A stretch of DNA of 64,000 nt. Source: Russula earlei (taxonomy: Eukaryota; Basidiomycota; Agaricomycetes; Russulales; Russulaceae). The position numbers were made by a program, and so were the translations under genes. This document shows, piece by piece, positions 33,789 through 44,786 of this stretch. Under the pieces are notes generated by a model. The model had not been told where the DNA came from, made no database searches, and saw nothing but the letters and a program-made list of their open reading frames with translations. The stretch covers positions 62,001-126,000 of the forward strand of contig JAGFNK010000017.1 of the NCBI GenBank assembly GCA_025769875.1, in the 5' to 3' direction. Position 1 is the stretch's first letter. Every line of letters begins with the position of its first letter.

Positions 33789-34613
33789 TCAAGCGCCATG
33801 CCCGTGTGCGTCTCCCCGCCGCAAGCGGTTAAACTTGGGCAGCGTCTCTCGCAGGTACTCTGCGTGCTTCCGGCGAAGATCCGCCTCTTGCACCCCCCCT
33901 CGCCCGCTCCAGACGCGTCGTTCCGCGGAGGGCCCATACACGACCGTGTACTCGTCCAGCACCTCGTCGTCCGTGGGCACCACGAGGCAGCCTGCGCCGA
34001 TGACGCAATACGAGGATATCCGCACCGTGTGGTGCACGCGCGCACGCGTCGAGACCGTGTTGGAGTTGCCTACGCTCGGCGACTCGACGCCTATAATGAC
34101 ATGGCACGCGACGCGCGTAAATGAGATCGAACGCCCACGGGGAGGTGGAAGGGGGGGTGTGGTGGGATGGCAGTAGGTGGGACGCACGGCAGCCGATCTC
34201 GAATAAATTATCATCGCCTATTCGCATGACCTCCTTGCGTCTGCGTGCAAGAACGAACGGCCGATGATGAGAGGCAATGCTGCTGCGCTCACACTGTCAT
34301 GCGTGAACGACCTCACCTGTTCACGATGATCGCAGCTTCCTCGATGATACAGTTGGCTCCAATCACGATAGGGCCCGCGATAGCAAAAATGGTTGCTTTT
34401 GGGTGTACAATGGTCCCTGTCCGGATGCGAGCGATAAATGTCAGCTCGGGTGAGCCAACGGGAGAGCCGCACCCGAGCCAATGGTAATATCGCCCTTGAG
34501 CTCAACATCCTGGCATACGACAGCCTTGGAATGGATTGTGAACTTATCTCGGCTGACATCGTTGAGTTTCCCGTCCAGCGTCAGAATGAGAAGAAGGCTC
34601 ACATTGGAGGCAT
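33789..34613 (-). CDS. DCTN6: Dynactin subunit 6 (p27), left-handed beta-helix protein
   Basis: DCTN6 caps the pointed end of dynactin, the dynein cofactor, together with DCTN5. Five exons: 34613-34603 (an 11-nt start exon), 34552-34473, 34416-34317, 34240-34188, 34090-33789; 546 nt, 181 residues. Hexapeptide repeats of the beta-helix are clear: FTIHSKAVVCQDVELKGDIT, GTIVHPKATIFAIAGPIVIG, NCIIEEAAIIVNR, DDNLFEIGC, VESPSVGNSNTVSTRARV, SSYCVIGAGCLVVP. The junction IGCR-VESPSVG matches the order in animal DCTN6. The C-terminus QEADLRRKHAEYLRETLPKFN is the usual helix. The tiny first exon is set by the need to start before RDKFTIHSK. Confidence 0.92.
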
Positions 34614-34790
34614 GCGAGTCAAGTAAGGTAAGGTAAGGAGTAAGTGGCCAAGGCGCGTAAGCGATTACCATAAACAGCGCGTTGCGTTAGAAATAGATTG
34701 TATTGTTATGTTTAAACATGCGGATGTCAAAAGAAATGCGCTAGTCATTGTACACATCGTGACCATAAATAAAAGTGTGTGGTCCATGCA

Positions 34791-37700
34791 CTAAGCGGGA
34801 GCCTGCATCTTGCGCGGCGGTAATGGGGGAGCCTCGATGCCCTCGCCATCTTGCGCATGGGACCCCTCGGCGCGTGACACTATCGACTTCAGAACTGCGG
34901 AAGCGGGTGACATGCCCGATGAATCGCTCGGAACTGAATGCACCGACCGTGGAGGTAGCGCTGGTCCTTGAGGCCACGAGGAAGTCGTGGGCGACGGCTC
35001 TCGCGAGGTCTCCGCACTGTCCGCACTGAGCAACGGCAGAGAATGGGAGCCCGCAATGTCGTCCGTGTGCTCGAACTGGGTAGTAGGCGAATGCTTCCAG
35101 AGACGATAAACACCAGAGACCCCCGACTTTGCTTCAGGCGTGGGAGGGGATGGCGGGACGTAGCCCATGGACATGACCTCGCCGCGGTTCCGTGCATGAA
35201 TGCCAGGTATCGTCATCGTTTTTCCCTGCGAAGGCTGAGACCGGATTGTTGGACGTGGAAGTATTGGTGTCGGTGGAGATACGACAGTGACCGGCACAGG
35301 CCCCTGCTCGCCCACGTCTTGTGCGTCCAGTTGTATCCCGTCTACGTCAATCATTGGCAGCTGCGTGGATGTCAGGTTGGGAGCGATTTCATCAACCCAG
35401 GTGTCTGTAGACCTCCCAGCAGGTGATGGCACAGGAGATGACTCGTCTTGCGACACGGATGACGACGAATTGTACGTCGACGACACGCTAACTGTCCGTT
35501 CCTTATGTCCGCGGTCAGGTATGCGCTGGGGCGCTGGCGAAACATCAGAACTTCGTCGCTCCTTTTCTCTGCGCCCGTCTACCGCCGCACGGATGTCTGC
35601 ATAACTCGATTTCACCTTCTGCGGCGCAGAACGAGGTTTGGAATCCCGACCGTCCAGTGCATCCTCAGAAGATGCCGCGTTCGAATCACGATCTTTTTTC
35701 AACCCGGCCCAATTGACCGCCCATTTCCGTACTGTCTCTCTTGCGGTGTTGCTTAAGGCTTGCCGATCTCCAGCGCGAGACTTCAGCGTCGAGAGGAGTG
35801 AAGATTGGCGAGACAGGGTAGAGGACTTTGTTGATCGAGTATCCAAAGGGGAGCTAGCGCCGTTTGGGAGCTCGGGACTGGGAACCCTCAAGTTTTCCAG
35901 TGATGGTGTAGGGGATGGTGTACGAGACGAGGAACGAGACCGGCCCAGAGAATTTGAAAAGCTAGACTGCCGTATGCCGAGAAACCGTTTCTTACTCTTC
36001 TCACTACTGCTGGAAGTCTTGTGACCAAGGCGGCGTTGTTGGACCTCGTGCAGCGCTGCCTCTGTCGGTAAATCCGAGTCTTCAACAGATGAGTCCTGTT
36101 CGTTTGAGTTTGACGGGAAGTGGTGCAAAGAATCGGGCGTTGGGGATGAACCTCTACTGGGTGGTAGCATCATCGAGCGGGGATGAGGCGGTTGAGGTGA
36201 CGTCGGCAGGGGGTCTGAATTGATGCTGACGACCTCTTCGGAGTTGGAGCGCCTCACAGTGGAGTCAATTTCGCTGGAGGTAAGATCTACGTCGGGTAGG
36301 GGCAGATATGGCGGACGCGTCCTCATCAACCGCAGGGCGCTCGTTCGAGATGTTCGATGCATTCGACTTCTCGCGGCGGCCAGCATCGGGCCAGATACCT
36401 CCTCGATGAGAGTAAAGTGAACTATCGAAGAAGGAAATGTCGTCCATATTTGGAAGAACGATGGATTCGAGGATCTATCGAGGTAGGCGTCGGTGTCATA
36501 TTCTCATGAGAAGCCAATAGGCCACTTACAATCTCCTTCAGCTTCGACTCGATGGTGCCCAGAATCATGCCCCATGTGATTTGGCGGTCGCTCACGACGG
36601 GCTCCACATTGAGAACCATCTTTGGCATATGCGTGAAGGCATACCAGATCCGGTTGCTTGGCGGACGTTTGACCCGGACTACCAAATTGCCTTCCAGCTG
36701 TCGCAAAACCGCTGCGAGGACAAGCTTGACTGTGTATGGTTTGAAACCGAGTGATATTGTTGCGACCGCTTTGATAGTGATGCGCATCTCCCCCTTGTAT
36801 TGTACGTGCAACTCGAGAGCGGCATCGCCTTCTTTCGTGAGTTCCTTTAACATGGGCTTGCTAAACATCACGGGTCTGTTACCCAAATTTGCCTCGGTGA
36901 CGACGACCTCGGAAAGAAAATTCGGCCGTTTCACCTTGCCTAGCTTCTTCATGAGGCGTCCGATGACATACGATTCAAGTGCATCTGTGTTGTAATAGCT
37001 GAAAAAGATGCGACCGAGGAGGGCATTAAGCCAACGCATTGGGATGATATCTGGCTGTTCGTCGATGATGCCCACAAGATGGTGCATGTCCGTGGGAGAA
37101 AAGATAGACTGCAAGGGGGAGAGAGTCGACGAATTCGCCGGGTTGTCGGATGCGTGTAATAAGGAAAAATACCAATCCTCCATCTCAAAGCTGGACCGCA
37201 TGAAGATGAACCAGGGCGTAGACGGGTCGGACGCTTCTTCTCGCGCCAGATCGCGTTGCCTTTCGAGCTCGGTGAGCCGCTCCTTCTCCTTCTCCTTCTC
37301 CTTCTCCTTCTCCTTCTGCTTTCGCTTCGAGTTATTGCCACTGCGATCCTCCGCCTTCTCGTTCGCGTTCGGTGAGGAGAGTCGCATCTCGCGCGTCAGG
37401 CTCGGCATGCCTTTTTCTAGCTTTGGTTTGAGGCAGATGGCGTTGCGCTTGGTGAAGAGCTCGCCATCAGGTAAGCCCTCGGGGTAAATCAAGACTTGGT
37501 GGCCGCTGAGCTCGATGACGGCCCCGCATTCGGTCATGCCCTCGTCCTCGTACAGGTAGAGCACCTTCCCCTTGAGCACCACGTACCACAGATCCCGCGG
37601 GCGCGACCGCTTGGGGTCCTTGGAGCGCGAATCCAAAATCGACCTCACGAGGTTGACATATGAGCCGTCAAAGGCAACTTCCTGGAACGTGCGCCGCACT

Positions 37701-37948
37701 GTGAGCCAGCCCCTGCGAGACTTGGGGAGGTCATTCAAATCAAGGGATGACTCTGGTGGTGCCGACTCCTCAACCTCTGCGATACTGCCATCTTGTAGCT
37801 CCGCCTTCTCCTCTGAATTCGTCGTGGAGTCCGCGTCAGAGATAGGGACTGACGTGTAAAGGGTGAACGCGACGATGCTGATGATAAGCAAGGGGACGAA
37901 TGTGAGACCGCCGATGACATAGGCGTAAATCAAGGCTTTGAACGACAT
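34791..37948 (-). CDS. NVJ2: SMP/PH-domain lipid-transfer protein, Nvj2/TEX2 family
   Basis: Nvj2-type proteins sit at ER-organelle contacts and move lipids. The ATG at 37948 begins [20 protein letters not shown], an N-terminal membrane anchor; codons upstream are open but probably leader. A PH-like region follows (about residues 80-240: [33 protein letters not shown]), interrupted by a Lys/Glu repeat coded at 37281-37318, then the SMP domain (about 290-490: [46 protein letters not shown]). Exon 1 is 37948-36530, exon 2 starts at 36474. The second half is a disordered Ser/Pro-rich tail ending [12 protein letters not shown]. The frame changes near 36300; an intron 36398-36287 closes the model at 996 residues, but a one-base indel there cannot be excluded. 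Confidence 0.88.
37281..37318 (-). repeat. Hexanucleotide repeat coding for (KE)n in the Nvj2-like gene
   Basis: A run of tccttc/ctcctt units on the plus strand is read on the minus strand as alternating Lys and Glu, inserted within the PH-like region. Confidence 0.85.
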
Positions 37949-38294
37949 GGCACGCCTTGCGGGGCGGTACAGACCGGTAGTGAGTGATGCGGTACGTGCG
38001 TGCGGTAAAGAGCTCAGCCACGGGGCGGGACGGAGATGTCCGCCCACTACAAAATATTTACTTCCCTCATTACTTCTTGATACTCTCACCTTAAAGCAGG
38101 TACCTCGGTCCCGGGTCAGCAACAGCGATAGCAACATTACCGAGCATTTCAATAGTAGTAGTGATCAAGGTTTACCTTTGGGCCTGGCTACATAGTACGT
38201 TTACCGTGTAGCAAGTCGTCCTCGCAATTGTCATGACATAAAATCTATTAAGCTTGTGCTATCCTTCGGATCCCCTTATGGTCGGCAAGCGCCC
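37949..38294. other. Upstream region of the Nvj2-like gene
   Basis: 346 bp. The minus-strand frame stays open for 68 codons before the chosen Met but looks like leader, not protein. No other gene seen. Confidence 0.45.
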
Positions 38295-38870
38295 TCAGAA
38301 GACGATGTAATACTCGGTGCAATTTGATGACTTGACAACAGGCCACTTGCCACTTGGTTTGAAGCCTATCACATCATGATGAAGGGGTCCCACACAGCCG
38401 AACATTTGGCCCAATGTCTGTTGTCTGTGGTTGCCACTGAAGCAAGATATGATGACGCAGCCTGAAAGGATCTGGATCTGCGGCTTGGCCTCAAGCCACT
38501 TTGATTCTGTGCACGCCCTTACACACGCTGAACTCATACATAGGCCACAGGTACTGGCACACCTCTGTAGTAATTCTCAAAAGTATGTTCGAGAATCACT
38601 ATCCAGGTGTGAGATTGTAAGCGAGGGGGTTGAGGAGCTATAGAGGATGGGTGTACTAGACGTCGAATGAATTGTGGTGCGACTGGCATGCTTCCATGGT
38701 CGTCCGTTGATCGGCGAACCAGATTCGTGCAGATATCACGTCTTGCGTCGTCAGAATCTATGGCAGCCGCAAGTTGGTCGGCATGAACGAGTTGCGCCGC
38801 AGCTTAGAAGGCGGGTTCGGAAGACTCGGGCTCAGGCTCGGACGAAGACATGTCACTACGCGGATGCGCC
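38295..38870 (-). CDS. Hypothetical protein, 3' part only modelled
   Basis: I do not recognise this protein. The last exon ends at the TGA at 38297-38295 and is open back to an acceptor near 38485. A 53-nt intron (gtgtgc to gcacag) joins it, in frame, to an upstream open stretch covering about 38540-38810 that includes RRDICTNLVRRSTDDH and HTWIVILEHTFENYYR. The C-terminal part, LEAKPQIQILSGCVIISCFS, GQMFGCVGPLHHDVIGFKPS and NCTEYYIVF, looks like folded protein with mixed hydrophobic strands. Upstream exons could not be settled; an acidic MSSSEPEPESSEP stretch near 38850 runs into a stop. Without homologues this remains a candidate. Confidence 0.4.
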
Positions 38871-39474
38871 GCGACAAACACGGGGCGAATTGAAGGGGGG
38901 CTCAGATGGTGGGGGCGGGTCATCGTGGTCACACTGTACTCGCCCCTCAGCGCTCAAACTTTTGCAGCAGCGGGCTGCAGGACCCAGAACTTGTTGGGAA
39001 AGGCCACGGAGAAAGGTGGAGCTCATCATAGGCCATTCCGATGGACCACATCACCTGCACATTTGCGAATGGCCGAGGGGAGAAACAAAGGTTGAACTGA
39101 CATTCGAAAGAGATACCCAGAGTTTATATGCGAGGAGAAATGCTAAGGGAGAGTGAACTGTCAGGGAGACCCCGCAAGATTGAGATGTGATGGAATGGAA
39201 ATGAGTCGATGCGATCCTGCACACCACCGCCATCCTTGATGTTCAAAAGCCGACAGTACGGACAACGTTCGCGAGGTTTCCAACACTGCAGTCGTGGCGC
39301 CTCCCAGTTCGAGCCCCATAGCTGGCGAGGTGGAATTGATACATATACATTACATTTTATACATCCATATGAGTCATTCAGAGCCCCCGTCAGTTTCCAA
39401 CACCTCTCATATGGCAAATAACACCAAAACTCCCTATCACTGGGTATATGAAACGGAGAAAAAACGAAAGCTAT
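38871..39474. other. Stretch with no accepted gene
   Basis: A 160-residue plus-strand frame (38674-39156) overlaps the minus-strand hypothetical gene and is very Arg-rich, so it is probably a shadow. Nothing else is supported. The 5' exons of the 38.3-kb hypothetical gene may lie here. Confidence 0.4.
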
Positions 39475-40111
39475 TCACGCCCGCCTGACCTCGGAAAGGG
39501 CGACAGCTGTAAAAGAAGCCAAACCACACGAGTCGGTCGCTTGATTAACCCGGAGCAAGTGGATAGAACCGGACCTGATTGAGACGAGGGAAACAAACAA
39601 GCAGCCCACAGGAGAGATAAGCCCGAGCCACTTGAGACCGGGATCCATAAGGAAATATTCGTCGTGTTTAGAATAAGCCCACTCACAGACTCCGGCGTGT
39701 TAATGAAGGAAGTCCAGAGCGAGGCAGCTGTCGAGATAAACACGGTTGCGAGGGTAGGGTAGCGTCGGTATGCAGATGAAGAAAAGCTAGTCTGTGATTA
39801 AAGCGTCGCCAAGAGAGCAGGTATTCGCAGTGTATCCGACAGAAGCGGGTATAGTCAGTACACATCACGAATGCTAAGAATGCGAAAATAGTCCCGATGA
39901 GGGTGAGGATGAGGGGATGGGATAAGAGGCGGAGCAGGTGTGACTCCCTATAGATTGGCTGTGGAACGAGGACGTCCCATTTACAATAAAATCGTTAACA
40001 CCAAGTAGTTTTGTAGCCAGCTCAGTCGGAGCACTCGCCTTACACCTCCAGGGGGGTTCTAAATCCGACCATCCTCGGTCGAAGCATCTTGAGTAAAACC
40101 TTCAGCCTCAT
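39475..40111 (-). CDS. Small multi-pass membrane protein, unknown function
   Basis: Four exons, 40111-40046, 39958-39869, 39791-39687 and 39630-39475, give 417 nt and 138 residues in frame, each junction with a GT donor and AG acceptor. Three hydrophobic segments are clear: LILTLIGTIFAFLAF, YPTLATVFISTAASLWTSFI and WLGLISPVGCLFVSLVSI; a weaker fourth lies in CGLASFTAVAL near the end. The loop TSFSSSAYRR separates the first two. Size and layout resemble MARVEL-type tetraspan proteins, but I cannot prove this. An alternative upstream frame (QFFLHDGGRLLDSETTTLYT at about 40090-40170) also looks protein-like and may be a different 5' exon or another gene. Confidence 0.5.
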
Positions 40112-41407
40112 GCGTGTACAATGTTGTCGTTTCTGAGTCCAACAGGCGTCCTCCGTCATGCAAGAAGAACTGTTGATGGCGATTGGGATTGTCATGCATT
40201 ACGGCGAGGTGGTAGAGGTGGGGTGTGGCGCGCTTCGTGCGTGCGGACAGGCGCTGTTGCTGATGTTGGCTTCGTTATTGTTGCAGAGGCATCGGCAGTG
40301 GCGGAGGACGGAAGTGGTGGTGAGGTCTCGGGGAGGAAGCCCTTCCTGAGGGTTGCGCCGGTGTTGACTTCTCCCTGTCACGGCGATGACAGGTGTGGGC
40401 GATGGTGCGCAAACGGGCTGGAAGGTGAGACGAGAGGTGGTGGACTGGGTACTTGAACGGTCGGTGTGTCTTGGCGTGTCGGCCATGAAATCTTCCAGCT
40501 CCCACTTGGATCACTGGAACTGAGACGACATGGCGTTGAGCGACCAAGACGGATGGGGTGGCGACTGGGAGCTGGACGAAGGCGACTGCGTCTGCGATAC
40601 TAAAAACTTGACCTGCAAGCGGGAGCGATAGAGTGTGGTAAGGGTGGTGAATGCGATGTAGGGATCATAAGGGCAAGAAAAAAGAGTTGGGAGGGAGATA
40701 GGCATGAACAGAGTCGAGGACGGGAAGACATACGGGCTGGCGGTGCAGACGAATGATAAGGGTAGGGCGGTAGGCACAGCTCGGAGCTGCAGGGCCTAGC
40801 GCCTGCTCGCGATTCGCCGGCGAGGCTCCCGCCCGGTCAGTCCCACGGTAGCGATACGTGTGGCGAGGAATGCTTGAATCCGAAATTCCTCTCCAACGTC
40901 TAAGAGGGAGTAGTGGGGGAAACAGTTCGATTCAGAGCTTTCGTGAATGTGTTCTCAAAATTATTTTCATTCAGAAACGTGCGTTGCATAAGAAGACCCA
41001 CTGACATTGGGATAGGACGCTTTGAGCCCCCCACCCATTGCGGGCAGCTCTCCATAGACATTCTTTACCTTTACAAGTCATCCGAGAAGTTGTGCTGAAC
41101 TTGATTCACGACCCGTATCCACACGAGCGGTCACGTCGTTGGCAGACTCGATAAAAGAGAGTTACAGATGAAAGAACGATCGACGTACTGTATATACGAC
41201 CGGAAGGGGAGAAAAAAAAAAACGCAGACGCAAACACACGGAAAACCTAACCTAGAGGAATAGGAACATAGCAAACAGAGTTGGGTGAGGCTCGAAAGGT
41301 CACCCATTCAAAAGGCGTACAAGCGGCGGCGGCGAAAAAGCGACTCTGGGAGTGAGTATGACTGAACGAATGAACGAGAACGTCCCTGGACTTGGGGGTC
41401 ACTTTGC
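40112..41407. other. About 1.3 kb with no accepted gene
   Basis: A minus-strand frame runs from 40777 to 40199 with a single TGA at about 40514; it is Ser/Pro/Thr-rich and might be a degenerate or misread exon. No motif supports it. The rest (40800-41400) shows nothing recognisable apart from an A-run at 41213-41222. Confidence 0.45.
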
Positions 41408-42286
41408 TTATTCGGCGACCGTCAATCCACCGATCGCCCGCTGAATCTCCTTCAGGGCGTGATCCGCGTTGCCCACTTGGCGCGGCGGTAACCCTGGATG
41501 ACGCATCCCCAGTGCCGCTCCGAGCATGCGTTTGCCCGGCTCACCAATTCTGGGGCCAGACATCTGAGGGCTCACGGCGAGGATAGCCGGATCGGCAGGA
41601 GGTACAGACCCGTCTCCCAGAGACGAGTTGATGAGCGAATCCAACGTCGGGTGCGAAGGCAGACTCGGCAATGAAGGCGAGCCCTCGCGCCCGATGGGTG
41701 AGATGGGGCCAGAGCCGGGCAGCGCGTTCGTTTGTAGCTCTGGAGGGCCGTTCCCATTTACGCCCGCCGCTGGACTGGCGATGCCTGCGCCGTTCCCGTT
41801 GCTCCGCGTACGCTGACTAGGGATTGCGAGGGATGCGGAACGACCGTTGTGCCCACGGGTCGGGTTTTGTCCCCTTGAATTTACGTTTTGAATGATCGCC
41901 TGAGCATCAGGCCCATCGTAGGGACGAATGACGGCAGACGTGTCAGATGTAGGAGATGAAAATATCGCAGGAGGGTTCGCGATGGTGGAGAGATATGCTC
42001 GCTTGGCTGTTTTGCAAACGATGCCCGTTAGCGCCGGTGACAGCAACAAGCCATAGAAAAAAAAGAGAATCATGGCTCGGAGCGGGCAATGCTCACCGAC
42101 AATAGCATCGGCAAAAACGATGAGGAGACTTGTGTCGTCTATCCACTTTATTTTGAAGCCCCCTGTTGCGTTCTCCCATTCAGAAAAAGCGAGTTGGATG
42201 TCGCGCGTCTTGAGCTCCTTGGGAAAACCGGTTAAAGATAGAATGCGCGTGACTGATGCGGAAAGTTGAGAGAGCGACGAAGCCAT
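41408..42286 (-). CDS. RRM-like protein related to R3HCC1/R3HCC1L
   Basis: Two exons, 42286-42097 and 42005 or 42006-41408, give 262 residues in frame. The first 75 residues form a compact fold: ILSLTGFPKELKTRDIQLAF, GGFKIKWIDDTSLLIVFADA, then AKRAYLSTI across the intron. The pattern FP.ELKT..I...F and F.IKW.DDT..L..F matches the RRM-like domain at the C-terminus of animal R3HCC1/R3HCC1L. The remaining two thirds are disordered (RGQNPTRGHNGRSAS, GNGAGIASPAAGVNGNG) and end with a predicted helix DHALKEIQRAIGGL. RNA binding is likely but not shown by a motif. It is head to head with the SIKE-like gene. Confidence 0.75.
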   Translation of the reverse strand: MASSLSQLSASVTRILSLTGFPKELKTRDIQLAFSEWENATGGFKIKWIDDTSLLIVFADAIVGEHCPLRAMILFFFYGLLLSPALTGIVCKTAKRAYLSTIANPPAIFSSPTSDTSAVIRPYDGPDAQAIIQNVNSRGQNPTRGHNGRSASLAIPSQRTRSNGNGAGIASPAAGVNGNGPPELQTNALPGSGPISPIGREGSPSLPSLPSHPTLDSLINSSLGDGSVPPADPAILAVSPQMSGPRIGEPGKRMLGAALGMRHPGLPPRQVGNADHALKEIQRAIGGLTVAE

Positions 42287-42643
42287 GAGGATGAGAAGAA
42301 GTGATTAGGAACGTTATAAGAACGACTAAACACACGATAGAGTTTGGACGAGGGAGGAGGTGGATGAGGGTTGGAAGATGTCAGGCGGCGGATGTCGATA
42401 ATTTCAGATGGTGCGCCTTTGCTACAACAGAGGTCGTCAGCAGAGGTCCCACACTCCGCACACTCCACTCGTCCACACCATTCGTTCCACTTTGCTCGTG
42501 TCAATCCGCTATCATTGCGTGCATGAAGAATTCCCAGTAAATTATCTCCAGGATCGCCCTTCTGGTTCTCCGGGCTCTCCCACGCCGGCGTTCTTCACAA
42601 CACTTGCGGCGTCCTTTCGCCGCTCCACCCTTCGCACTGCACA
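42287..42643. promoter_or_regulatory. Shared upstream region of the R3HCC1-like and SIKE-like genes
   Basis: 357 bp separate the divergent start codons. No gene seen. Shared control is inferred from orientation. Confidence 0.4.
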
Positions 42644-44415
42644 ATGTACGGCAATGATGTTGAGAGCGACTTCTTCTTCAGAGCATGGCAAATCATCAGC
42701 GAAATTGGCGACCAGCTCGCACACAACCAAAAATTTACATCCTCCCTACTTTCTCAAACAGAATCGCTCAAGGTGCGTTCACCAAAACCTCTTCAGCCTC
42801 AATCCTTTCACCGACGTGCATCTCCTCGCAAAGGCTGAAGCAGGGAACTTGAAGTCCGATTTTACCCTCAAAAGATTCAATGTAGATATTTCCAAGGGTG
42901 CGCTTCACCAGTGATCAGTACGTCCGGCAAGAAGCTAGAGCTTCCCTCCAGAAACTCTCGAATCTGAATTAGAGCGCATCAACGCTCAGATCATCATCGA
43001 GAATCATACCCTCCAACAGGAGAACAAACAACTCAGCTTACTGCTCAAAGAGTATGAGGAGACCATGGAGACCATCATGTCAAAGTTCCGTAGTCACACA
43101 GTGCGTTTCTGCCTCATCAACTATCAGCACTTCCGACTTATGCCGTCTCTTGCGTGAACAGATCGCCGCGCAACAGCATCAAGTTTCTCTTACGGAGCAC
43201 TATGACTCCCTGCTCGCTTACGAACCGCCGCCTCCCTCGGAATCAGTAGCGAACCCGACCGTAAACTCATCCCTTCAACGTCTCAACCATATTTTACAAG
43301 CCGCTTTACGTTCTATCGCGGGCAAAGACCCTATCGAGACGTCATCAGATGGCGCGAATACAGATGCCGAGGCGAGTAACTCGCATCAGCCACCTGGCGC
43401 GCGGCCTCCGTCCGAGACACAGGATCAACAAGTTGATGACGCGCCACCTTTACAACAACCATCTGGACTTGGTGGATCCCCACAGCCCGACACCACAGAC
43501 ATCCATTCTGCGCTAGTCGAATCCGAACCCGACGCACGGCCATCTACATCCGAATCTCTCTCCCACGATAGCGCTCCAGCCACCGCCACCGCCACCGCCA
43601 CCGTGGATGATGCCGCCACGACCACGACGACGGCCATCACCACAACGACCCCCGCGAACCCGACGGGAAGTCCGGATCCGTCCCCAACGTCGCAGCCCGA
43701 GACGGCAGATGCGGACCCAGACTTGGACTGGTCGGAGGTGCGCGAGCACGAAATCGCGCGACTCGAATCCGAAAACGCACAGCTTCGCGCGCTTCTGGGC
43801 ATCGATCCGAACGGCCTCGCGGCAGCGGGCATACCGGACATCGACCCGGAAACGCGGCTCGTCGCGTCCTCCTTTCAATGGGCCGCCCATCCGTCCGCCG
43901 CGGGCTCTTCCGCGTGGGCCAACGCCGGCGCGGAGACCGCCAACCCGTTCACGTTCGGGTTCCGCGAAGACCCGAGCGTGCTCGGGCTCGCGGCCACGCC
44001 CAGCCGTCTGCACACGCTCACGCCGCCCAACGCGCCCAACGCGATCATGACCGTCACGGCGCCCACCACCGCCACGTCCAACGTGACCGCCGGCGGGGCG
44101 CTCACCGGTCGTGCCGCCGGCGTGTTCGTGAGCGCGTCATGGGGTGCATCGCCCGCCGTTGGTAATGGCAGCGGACCCAATGCCGGTATGGGCGTTGTGG
44201 GCGGACAGGGGCAGGGATTAGGGCCGGGGCAGGCGGCAGGCCCTCAGATGCAGCAGCAAAGGTCGTCGCCGCCACCCTCGCTTGGAATCGCCGGCTTCGC
44301 GCGTTCGATGGACCTGCAGGGTCCTGGGATTGGCATTCCCGGCCCCGGAATTGGTGGTGTGGGCCGTGGGAGGGGCGTGCTGTTCGGGGGACGGGGAAGG
44401 AGCGTCGCTTGGTAG
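42644..44415 (+). CDS. SIKE/FGFR1OP2-like STRIPAK subunit with a long C-terminal extension
   Basis: SIKE and FGFR1OP2 are coiled-coil subunits of the STRIPAK phosphatase complex; the fungal relative is known as SCI1 in Sordaria. Exons: 42644-42772, 42834-42897, 42952-43100, 43162-44415; 1596 nt, 531 residues, in frame. Family blocks: [40 protein letters not shown] (across an intron), [51 protein letters not shown]. The intron at 42898-42951 is easily mistaken for a frameshift; with it the motif is perfect. Animal homologues end after about 200 residues; here more than 300 follow, rich in Thr/Ala/Pro, with a second short helix ([20 protein letters not shown]) and a glycine-rich end ([15 protein letters not shown]). 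Confidence 0.88.
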
Positions 44416-44786
44416 GGATGAGTTTCATGTGTCGTATACCCATATGCTTTGCGGAACACACATGCCCCACATCTCGCTCACGGTGTTCTTAGAGTGGACG
44501 CGATTCGTAAAGAGGTCGTTATTCCAGCCGTTAACCACATTACCCTGAAGAAAGCGTGGTATACACTAAGTTAGCCATTAAGACCGAAGACAACTACGGT
44601 GCAGTGAACCGAGGCACTGCGTAATGAGAGCATACAGTCCACCATGACAGTGTTACAAGTACAGTACAGTACAGTACAGTACAGACGGGAAATGGATACA
44701 ATACAATGATGCGAGAGCCAAAATGCAAAACAAGGAGAACACGAAACGAGATTATCGCAGCGGATAAATCACTGCATAGGTAGGGA
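44416..44786. other. Gap between convergent genes
   Basis: 371 bp of 3' flanks for two convergent genes. It holds an AGTAC tandem repeat and no gene. Confidence 0.55.
44658..44684. repeat. (AGTAC)5 microsatellite
   Basis: Five perfect AGTAC units in a row in non-coding DNA between convergent genes. Confidence 0.95.

Noticed and set aside
38674..39156. 160-codon plus-strand frame
   Set aside because: Arg-rich, no motif, and it overlaps a better minus-strand candidate.
40013..40090. tRNA-like stretch with an A-box-like gctcagtcgg and a B-box-like ggttctaaatcc
   Set aside because: The anticodon stem does not pair and the D loop is too short; it falls inside an intron of the small membrane-protein gene on the other strand. 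No real tRNA was found in the window.
42897..42970. Apparent frameshift in the SIKE-like gene
   Set aside because: A 54-nt intron (42898-42951) restores the conserved [13 protein letters not shown] without any indel.
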